A stretch of 5,334 bases of DNA from contig CAILWD010000256.1 in the NCBI GenBank assembly GCA_903837815.1, positions 1 through 5,334 of the forward strand, written 5' to 3'. The stretch comes from an uncultured Chloroflexota bacterium. Its GTDB lineage: Bacteria > Chloroflexota > Anaerolineae > Anaerolineales > Villigracilaceae. Position 1 is the first letter of the stretch; each line of letters begins with the position of its first letter. The notes beneath the pieces are model-generated. The model was not told where the DNA came from. It saw only the letters and a program-made list of their open reading frames with translations, and ran no database searches. Below, in pieces: positions 1 through 3,998 of the stretch. A program made the translations under genes and the position numbers.

Positions 1-1512
1 AGCGCCGCCTCCGAAATCCCCGCCGATATGAAAGATGCGGTGGAGGAAGCCCGCTTCCAGTTGGTGGAAGCCGCGGCGGAAGGCGACGACGAATTGATGG
101 AAAAATACCTCGAAAACGGCTCCCTGACCGACGAGGAGATGGTACGCGGACTCAAGGCTGTTGTCGCCGCTGCGAGTTTTATCCCCGTCTTCTGTGCCGC
201 TGGCGGACACGAGATCGGCACCCTGCCTTTGCTTAATGCCATCGTTGATTTCATGCCTTCCCCGTTAAACGCGGTCAAGCGTGCGGCACAGGGCAAGGGC
301 GGCGAAGAAGTCTTGAAGCCCGCCGACACCGAACCTTTGGCTGCCTACGTCTGGAAAACCACCGCCGACCCGTTTGTCGGTCGCATGACCTACTTCCGCG
401 TATTCTCCGGCTCGATCCAGGCGGATGCCCACATGTGGAACCAGAACAAGGGCGCGGACGAACGCGTCTCCGGTCTGCACTTCCAGCGCGGAAAGGAAGC
501 GATTGCGGCGAAGGTCGTCCACGCGGGTGATATTGCCTCTGTCTCCAAGTTGACCGTCACCGCGACGGGCGATACCTTCTGCGAGAAGTCCCACCCGCTC
601 ACAATCGAAAAGCCGAATTTCCCCGCCGCCCTCTATCGTGTGGCAGTCACCCCCAAGAGTCAGGCAGACGCGGCGAAGATTACGCCCACCCTCACCCGCC
701 TGTGCGAAGAGGATATGACTTTGGGCTGGCAGAACGACCCCATTACACATGAGACGGTTTTGCAGGGTATGGGCGACCAGCACATCGATGTGGCGCTCCA
801 TCGTGCGCAGACCAAGTTCCAGGTTGGATTCACCACCCGGGAACCGAAGGTCCCGTACCGCGAAGGAATCACGCGCAAAGCCAGCGCCCAGTATCGTCAC
901 AAGAAGCAAAGCGGTGGCGCGGGTCAGTTCGGCGAAGTGCATCTCCGCATCGAACCGCTGCCCACAGCCGACTTTGAATTCACCGATGAACTGGTCGGCA
1001 TGAACCTGTCGAAATCCTACCTGCCCCCAATTGAAAAGGGCATCAAAGCCACCATGGAACGCGGCGCGTTTGCGGGCTACCCGATGAGCAACGTGAAGAT
1101 CATTGTCTACGATGGCAAAGAGCATGAAGTGGACTCCAAGCCCGTGGCCTTCGAAATTGCGGGACGCGAAGCGTTCAAACTCGCCGTGCAGGAAGCGGGT
1201 CCTGTTTTATTCGAGCCGATCATGACCATCCGGGTCACCGTCCCCGATGCGAACATGGGCGACGTGATGAGCGACCTCAACACCCGCCGCGGGCGCGTAC
1301 AGGGAACCGATTCCGAACACGGGAACACCATCATCGTTGCCCACGTGCCGATGGCGGAACTCCTGCGCTACACCACCCAACTCCGCTCCATCACAGGCGG
1401 GCGCGGATACTTCACCATGGAATTCGACCACTACGACACGGTCCCGTCGCACATCACGGGTCCGATCATCGAAGCCCACAAGAAGGAAATGGAAGCGAAG
1501 AAGGACGAGTAA
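1..1512 (+). CDS. fusA: Elongation factor G-family translational GTPase (C-terminal part, 5'-truncated)
   Basis: This is a ribosomal translocase-type GTPase (EF-G/FusA family). The reading frame is open from base 1, so about 503 residues are present and roughly the first 190 (P-loop and switch regions) lie outside the window; the ATG at 28 is internal. Visible parts in order, counted in window codons: the end of the G domain (to about 90, ending FMPSP), domain II beta-barrel (about 110-200, HAGDIA), domain III (about 205-285, GMGDQHIDV), domain IV (about 285-405, RHKKQSGGAGQFGEV and GAFAGYP, with the tip-loop motif EHEVDS whose His codon is at 1123-1125), and domain V (about 405-490, MGDVMSDLNTRRGRVQG, SITGGRGYFTMEFDHYD). 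The G5 region reads FCAAGG rather than the usual GSA, and GMGDQH replaces GMGELH. It may therefore be an EF-G-like paralogue (EF-G2 type) rather than the main factor. The family assignment is very secure; the subtype is not. Confidence 0.95.
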   Translation, partial: SAASEIPADMKDAVEEARFQLVEAAAEGDDELMEKYLENGSLTDEEMVRGLKAVVAAASFIPVFCAAGGHEIGTLPLLNAIVDFMPSPLNAVKRAAQGKGGEEVLKPADTEPLAAYVWKTTADPFVGRMTYFRVFSGSIQADAHMWNQNKGADERVSGLHFQRGKEAIAAKVVHAGDIASVSKLTVTATGDTFCEKSHPLTIEKPNFPAALYRVAVTPKSQADAAKITPTLTRLCEEDMTLGWQNDPITHETVLQGMGDQHIDVALHRAQTKFQVGFTTREPKVPYREGITRKASAQYRHKKQSGGAGQFGEVHLRIEPLPTADFEFTDELVGMNLSKSYLPPIEKGIKATMERGAFAGYPMSNVKIIVYDGKEHEVDSKPVAFEIAGREAFKLAVQEAGPVLFEPIMTIRVTVPDANMGDVMSDLNTRRGRVQGTDSEHGNTIIVAHVPMAELLRYTTQLRSITGGRGYFTMEFDHYDTVPSHITGPIIEAHKKEMEAKKDE

Positions 1513-1515
1513 GTC

Positions 1516-1550
1516 CAGTAATCAGTTATCAGTAATTAGTGAATAGTAAA
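1516..1550. repeat. Five tandem 7-bp units, consensus YAGTNAW
   Basis: Directly after the EF-G stop codon lie five head-to-tail heptamers: CAGTAAT, CAGTTAT, CAGTAAT, TAGTGAA and TAGTAAA. The last unit runs into the left arm of the terminator hairpin. The array is AT-rich and contains in-frame stops, so it is not coding. It resembles the short heptameric tandem repeats known from intergenic regions of cyanobacteria and some other bacteria; that comparison is from memory. Confidence 0.75.
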
Positions 1551-1580
1551 AGTCCCGAGGCGTTTGCTCCGGGACTTTTA
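1547..1580. terminator. Bidirectional intrinsic terminator between convergent genes
   Basis: TAAAAGTCCCG (1547-1557) is perfectly complementary to CGGGACTTTTA (1570-1580), giving an 11-bp stem around a 12-nt loop. With C1570 bulged, GAG/CTC can extend the pairing into the loop. The arms begin with AAAA and end with TTTT, so each strand has a short U-run at the 3' side of the hairpin. It lies between EF-G (plus) and the nuclease-like gene (minus) and can serve both. The U-tract is short and not followed by a longer one, so efficiency is uncertain. Confidence 0.8.
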
Positions 1581-1583
1581 CTT

Positions 1584-1615
1584 GTTTACCTGTCTACCTG
1601 TGTACCTGTCTACCT
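1584..1615. repeat. Four tandem 8-bp units, consensus GTNTACCT
   Basis: Four octamers follow one another without gaps: GTTTACCT, GTCTACCT, GTGTACCT and GTCTACCT. The preceding TTTTACTT (1576-1583) looks like a decayed fifth unit that overlaps the terminator arm. The array ends 4 bp before the stop codon of the minus-strand gene. It differs in unit length and sequence from the heptamer array on the other side of the terminator. Confidence 0.75.
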
Positions 1616-1619
1616 CCCC

Positions 1620-2459
1620 TTACTTCGGCGAAAACAGAATATCCTCCACAGGGGTGGTCATCCGCAGCCGTCTGCCTTCGAAGAGCATCAAATCGGCGAG
1701 GGACTTTTTCTTCGTTCCATCCCAAAGGACGAGATTATCCCTTTGCTTTTTCATGTACTCTTCCAACTTGCCAAAATCCGAGTAGTTTTCATAAAATCCT
1801 ACCAGGCGGCGGAAGAGTTTGGGCATAATGAGATTATCCTCTTGCAAAGTGCGAATGTCGAGCAGGGTGAAGTCGGAGGTGCGGTCGATGGACCAGATGC
1901 CGCGTTTGGTCGCCCGCGCCCGCGCAACAACCAGGCGGATTTTTTCTGCAATGAGTCTGTCTGTGGTGGTGTAAAACGTCGGGTAGACCAGCCCTTCGCG
2001 CGCAAGTTGGAAGTTGATGGAGTCGTCGATGGGCAATTCGCCTGAATCCATCACCGCGCCGTCGGTCAGCTTGGCATCCTTGGGGAAGACGTAGCTAATG
2101 GGACGCCCAAACGGGTCCGCCGAAGCCGAGGCGATGAAACCCGCCTTGCCGTCGTTTGCGGCCACCACCTGAGTCAGGCCTAAGCTATAGGTAACGGTGT
2201 CGATCCGCAGCATTTCGAGCATGGCTTCCAGCGCCGCCAGAGCAAAGGCGCGCGGCTGGTGATAGCCCTCGTAGTGAGTCTCTAGGGCGTCAATCGCCTC
2301 GACGCGCAGTTGCTTCTTTTTTGCCGCTTTATCCGCCGCGGTCTCCCAGGTGAAGAAATCCCAGTTTGCATGGTCGGTTGCCTGAAAGCGGATCGAATCT
2401 CCGTCGGGTTGAAAACCCTTGATGTGGAATGTGCCTGCGATTACTTTGTATTGTGCCAT
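1620..2459 (-). CDS. Staphylococcal nuclease (SNase/thermonuclease)-fold protein
   Basis: This 279-residue protein carries the SNase signature in order. DGDS (19-22) holds the two Ca-ligand aspartates; RVEAIDALE (52-60) matches the SNase R35/D40/E43 block as R52, D57 and E60; DPFGRPISYVF (115-125) places R119 at the second catalytic Arg; INFQLAREGL and RATKRGIWSID (to 192) match the terminal helices of the fold. All residues needed for phosphodiester cleavage are present, so a Ca-dependent DNase/RNase activity is plausible. Differences from secreted SNase are the lack of a signal peptide (start MAQYKVIAGTF), a roughly 20-residue insert rich in Lys, Ala and Trp between the first strands (26-50), and about 85 extra C-terminal residues (PKLFRRLVGFYENY onward) of unknown role. 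It is probably cytosolic. The start is fixed by AGGAGG (2465-2470 on the complement), 5 nt upstream of ATG. It is transcribed alone, divergent from the MoaD-like gene. The in vivo substrate cannot be told. Confidence 0.85.
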   Translation of the reverse strand: MAQYKVIAGTFHIKGFQPDGDSIRFQATDHANWDFFTWETAADKAAKKKQLRVEAIDALETHYEGYHQPRAFALAALEAMLEMLRIDTVTYSLGLTQVVAANDGKAGFIASASADPFGRPISYVFPKDAKLTDGAVMDSGELPIDDSINFQLAREGLVYPTFYTTTDRLIAEKIRLVVARARATKRGIWSIDRTSDFTLLDIRTLQEDNLIMPKLFRRLVGFYENYSDFGKLEEYMKKQRDNLVLWDGTKKKSLADLMLFEGRRLRMTTPVEDILFSPK

Positions 2460-2482
2460 GGATGCCTCCTGTTGATACGTCC

Positions 2483-2510
2483 ATTATAGGAGTTTTTTGT
2501 GTAAAAGCAA
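2483..2510 (-). promoter_or_regulatory. Sigma-70-type promoter of the nuclease-like gene
   Basis: On the minus strand a perfect -10 box TATAAT (complement of 2483-2488) lies 16 bp from TTGCTT (complement of 2505-2510), which matches the -35 consensus only in TTG. Transcription would start about 15-20 nt before the ATG, leaving room for the AGGAGG ribosome binding site at 2465-2470. The -10 match is strong and the -35 weak. Confidence 0.65.
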
Positions 2511-2526
2511 TAACTCGAAGTAAAAT
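2497..2526 (+). promoter_or_regulatory. Candidate promoter of the MoaD-like gene (leaderless)
   Basis: TAAAAT (2521-2526) matches the -10 consensus at 5 of 6 positions. TTGTGT (2497-2502) is a poor -35 box at 18-bp spacing. Only 6 nt separate the -10 box from the ATG at 2533, so transcription should begin at or very near the start codon. No Shine-Dalgarno is visible before that ATG, which agrees with a leaderless mRNA. The -35 region overlaps that of the divergent nuclease promoter. Confidence 0.45.
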
Positions 2527-2532
2527 ATCCCC

Positions 2533-2805
2533 ATGCCAGTCGTTCGTTTCCCCGCCCTGATGAAGTTTTACGTTGATAACCAGTCGGAATTTCCTCTGGA
2601 CGCCGCCACGATTGCCGAACTGTTGGATAATCTGCTGGCGCGTTATCCCGCCCTCCAACCGCACCTCTTCGAGCCGACGGGGAAATTGCGCCGGCACTTC
2701 AATATTTTCGTCAACGGCGAGCACATCCGCGAGTTGGGCGGGATGGACACCCCGCTCAAAGACGGCGACAAGGTCATCTTCATGGTATCTGCAGCGGGGG
2801 GGTAA
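2533..2805 (+). CDS. MoaD/ThiS/CysO-like ubiquitin-fold sulfur carrier protein
   Basis: This is a 90-residue beta-grasp sulfur carrier. After activation by an E1-like enzyme such as the one at 3999-5159, its C-terminal Gly-Gly would be adenylated and converted to a thiocarboxylate that donates sulfur. Support: family-typical length; VRFPALMKFYV as first strand; the helix ATIAELLDNLLARYPAL (about 24-40); KLRRHFNIFVNGEHI; the LKDGDKVIFMVSAAGG tail with Gly-Gly directly before the stop codon. The KLRR...VNGE block resembles the MoaD-like/CysO branch more than ThiS, so the destination of the sulfur (molybdopterin, cysteine, other thio-products) is open. Start choice: ATG 2533 is needed for the first strand; the next ATG (2560) would remove it. 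It has its own promoter and is separated from the downstream operon by another promoter and a leader RNA. No clear terminator follows, so read-through is possible. Confidence 0.85.
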   Translation: MPVVRFPALMKFYVDNQSEFPLDAATIAELLDNLLARYPALQPHLFEPTGKLRRHFNIFVNGEHIRELGGMDTPLKDGDKVIFMVSAAGG

Positions 2806-2813
2806 TTTTTATC

Positions 2814-2841
2814 TTGACAAAGCGGGTAAGATAAATAAAAT
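2814..2841 (+). promoter_or_regulatory. Sigma-70-type promoter of the DUF4395-thioredoxin-E1 operon
   Basis: A perfect -35 box TTGACA (2814-2819) is followed after 16 bp by TAAAAT (2836-2841, 5 of 6 matches to TATAAT). It begins 8 bp after the stop codon of the MoaD-like gene. The start of transcription should be near 2848, giving a 5' leader of about 210 nt before the first long gene of the operon. This is the best promoter match in the window. Confidence 0.75.
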
Positions 2842-2865
2842 AGCGGACATCTATTTGGTAAACCT

Positions 2866-2910
2866 ATGAAAACATCGAACTATTGCTTGTGTATACGGCG
2901 GGGCTCGTAG
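2866..2910 (+). CDS. Putative Cys-containing leader peptide (14 aa)
   Basis: A possible upstream ORF encodes MKTSNYCLCIRRGS and stops at TAG 2908-2910. It begins about 18 nt after the predicted transcription start and has Cys codons at 2884-2886 and 2890-2892. Its last codons (CGG CGG GGC TCG) form the 5' strand of the large hairpin, and its stop codon sits in an internal loop of that rod. This is the geometry expected if ribosome position decides how the leader folds. Polycysteine leader peptides that control sulfur-metabolism operons are known in mycobacteria, so the idea has precedent. Against it: no good Shine-Dalgarno precedes the ATG, two Cys codons are few, and an ORF this short can arise by chance. 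Treat it as a hypothesis. Confidence 0.4.
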   Translation: MKTSNYCLCIRRGS

Positions 2911-2986
2911 CAACCGCCTGAGAATAATTCCGCAGTCAACGGAACAGGACGGTTGAGCGACCCCGCTTGCGAATTTTGCATGGCGT

Positions 2987-3008
2987 GGCGTTTGTTCGCC
3001 GTCTTTTT
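2987..3008 (+). terminator. Weak terminator-like hairpin within the leader
   Basis: GGCG (2987-2990) pairs with CGCC (2997-3000) around a 6-nt loop, with two further G-U pairs possible, and is followed by TC and five T residues (3004-3008). This could be an attenuator inside the leader, but the stem is short. It is as likely to be a minor fold inside the large loop closed by the 11-nt inverted repeat. Confidence 0.3.
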
Positions 3009-3058
3009 GTTTCCCCGTTGACTGCTTTTGTTTAATTCATGAGAACAGGACTTTGAAT

Positions 3059-3553
3059 ATGACATCACAGACTTTACAAAAAGTGGATCACTCCGCACTG
3101 AAGACAAATCAACTGATTATCATCTCGCTGAACATTCTGGCGTTTATATTGAACCTGCCCATCCTCGCGGCGTTTGTCGCTCTGGCAATGGGCATCGGCT
3201 CCGCGCTGAAAGTGCCCGGCTTTGGGTTTGTCTACCGATCTCTGCTCAAGCCGCGCGGGTGGGTGAAGCCCGACGTGCTCGACGACAATCCCGAACCGCA
3301 TCGCTTCGCCCAGTTTGTCGGATTTCTCTTCATGGCGGCTGGCTCGCTCTCCCTGTTTCTTGGGCTGAACCTGTTGGGCTGGTCGCTGATCTGGATTGTG
3401 GTTGCCCTCGCCGCGTTGAACGCCTTTGGCGGATTCTGCGTCGGCTGCGCGATGTACTACTGGCTGGCGCGGATTCGCGTCCCCGGGTTTGGCAAACAGC
3501 CCCCAGCGGGAATCTTCCCCGGCATGAAACCGCGCGCGGGAGAAAAAATATGA
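3059..3553 (+). CDS. DUF4395-like integral membrane protein
   Basis: This 164-residue protein resembles the DUF4395 family, whose biochemical role is unknown and which often sits beside thioredoxin or rhodanese genes. Hydrophobic segments lie at about 19-50 (probably a helical hairpin), 84-106 and 107-135. The loop between the first and later segments contains LKPRGWVKPDVLDDNPEPHR, and the motif DNPEPHRFAQ looks conserved. The last membrane segment ends in FCVGC, a CxxC pair at Cys127 and Cys130. The C-terminal 30 residues are basic and soluble. The start is ATG 3059: AGGA (3047-3050) lies 8 nt upstream, whereas the in-frame TTG at 3053 would be only 2 nt from it. It is the first long gene after the structured leader and overlaps the thioredoxin gene by ATGA. 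The CxxC next to a thioredoxin suggests thiol-disulfide or persulfide traffic at the membrane; this is inference from context. Confidence 0.75.
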   Translation: MTSQTLQKVDHSALKTNQLIIISLNILAFILNLPILAAFVALAMGIGSALKVPGFGFVYRSLLKPRGWVKPDVLDDNPEPHRFAQFVGFLFMAAGSLSLFLGLNLLGWSLIWIVVALAALNAFGGFCVGCAMYYWLARIRVPGFGKQPPAGIFPGMKPRAGEKI

Positions 3554-3957
3554 GTTCGGATGTCCTCTTGCGTTTCCTGCTTTCAGCCGGTATCATTGCG
3601 GCGGGCATCACCCTTTATTGGCTGTTCAATCAACGCCTGTTGACGCGCACCAACCTTTCGACTCTATTCAATCATCTGCCCAACAAACCTGTGCTGGTGT
3701 ACTTCACCACACCCACTTGTGCGCCCTGCAAAACTGTTCAACGTCCAGCCATTAATCAAATTGCCCGAACCCTGGGCGGGAAATTGCACGTGCTCGAGAT
3801 CGACGCCGCAGAACGTCCAGACCTGGCAAAGACCTGGGGTGTGATGAGCGTTCCGACCACTTTTCTGCTGGACTCGCGCGGCGTGGCGCGGTACGTCAAC
3901 CACGGCGTGACACGCGCCGAAAAGTTGATGGAGCAGATTCAAACTTTGCAAACATAG
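3550..3957 (+). CDS. Membrane-anchored thioredoxin-family protein
   Basis: This is a 135-residue thioredoxin-fold oxidoreductase. A single N-terminal hydrophobic helix (about 5-26) is followed by the fold, with the strand PVLVYFTTPTCAPCKTVQ carrying the redox pair Cys57 and Cys60 in a CAPC active site, in place of the classical CGPC. The strand HVLEIDAAERPDLAKTWGV and SVPTTFLLD hold the expected cis-proline at Pro102. The frame is open well upstream, but ATG 3550 is clearly the start: it follows GGAG (3539-3542) by 7 nt, overlaps the previous stop codon as ATGA, and gives a normal-length protein. ATGA implies translational coupling with the DUF4395-like gene. The side of the membrane on which the domain lies is uncertain: Arg29 and Arg33 directly after the helix favour the cytosol, where it could serve the downstream rhodanese, but charges are few. 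A non-cleaved anchor is more likely than a cleaved signal, as no clear peptidase site is seen. Confidence 0.88.
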   Translation: MSSDVLLRFLLSAGIIAAGITLYWLFNQRLLTRTNLSTLFNHLPNKPVLVYFTTPTCAPCKTVQRPAINQIARTLGGKLHVLEIDAAERPDLAKTWGVMSVPTTFLLDSRGVARYVNHGVTRAEKLMEQIQTLQT

Positions 3958-3958
3958 C

Positions 3959-3998
3959 GGATGCGGGACATATCTCCTGCATCCACAGGAGATATGCC
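3959..3998 (+). promoter_or_regulatory. Hairpin burying the ribosome binding site of the E1-rhodanese gene, with an alternative fold
   Basis: CATATCTCCTG (3969-3979) pairs perfectly with CAGGAGATATG (3986-3996) around the loop CATCCA, an 11-bp stem. The Shine-Dalgarno AGGAG (3987-3991, 7 nt before ATG 3999) is entirely inside it. A second helix, GGATGC (3959-3964) with GCATCC (3979-3984), uses the loop and the top of the first stem and is at least partly incompatible with it. The thioredoxin stop codon is at 3955-3957, so a terminating ribosome would reach the left arm and could open the hairpin. There is no T-run after it, so it is not a terminator. Confidence 0.7.

Larger units (their letters stand above)
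2848..3058 (+). promoter_or_regulatory. Structured 5' leader RNA, putative attenuator or riboswitch-like element
   Basis: The leader folds into a long rod: GCGGGG (2898-2903) with CCCCGC (2961-2966), TCG/CGA (2905-2907 with 2958-2960), CAACCG/CGGTTG (2911-2916 with 2950-2955), CCTG/CAGG (2917-2920 with 2945-2948), and TTCCG/CGGAA (2928-2932 with 2940-2944) closing a CAGTCAA loop. That is 24 pairs. Competing elements follow: CCGTTGACTGC (3015-3025) is the exact reverse complement of 2932-2942, and GAACAGGAC occurs at both 2942-2950 and 3043-3051, the second copy containing the AGGA ribosome binding site of the next gene. A short hairpin with a T-run lies at 2987-3008. A small Cys-containing ORF overlaps the 5' side of the rod. 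The layout suggests leader-peptide-dependent switching. It matches no riboswitch consensus that I recognise. Confidence 0.55.

Noticed and set aside
265..1125. Minus-strand open frame of 286 codons opposite EF-G
   Set aside because: It lies wholly antisense to a well-conserved EF-G reading frame, shows no recognisable domain and has the composition of a shadow frame in GC-rich coding DNA.
1539..2045. Plus-strand open frame of 168 codons through the terminator and repeats
   Set aside because: It begins inside the repeat array, translates the GTNTACCT units and then runs antisense to the SNase-fold gene.
2896..2966. TPP or SAM riboswitch, because of CTGAGA and GCAACC-like motifs
   Set aside because: The other conserved parts and the helix order of those riboswitches are missing; the fold is one continuous rod.
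2980..3021. Small ORF MAWRLFAVFLFPR in the leader
   Set aside because: There is no ribosome binding site, no Cys codons, and it runs across the T-run; probably chance.
3018..3036. TTGACT followed by TTTAAT as a second operon promoter
   Set aside because: The spacing is only 7 bp and nothing resembling a -10 box lies at the proper distance. The TTGACT is better explained as part of the 11-nt inverted repeat.
3039..3056. Five-codon ORF MRTGL overlapping the Shine-Dalgarno of the DUF4395-like gene
   Set aside because: It has no ribosome binding site of its own and is too short to judge.
3259..3549. Upstream extension of the thioredoxin frame
   Set aside because: It overlaps the DUF4395-like gene in another frame. 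ATG 3550 with its ribosome binding site and ATGA overlap gives a normal membrane-anchored thioredoxin.
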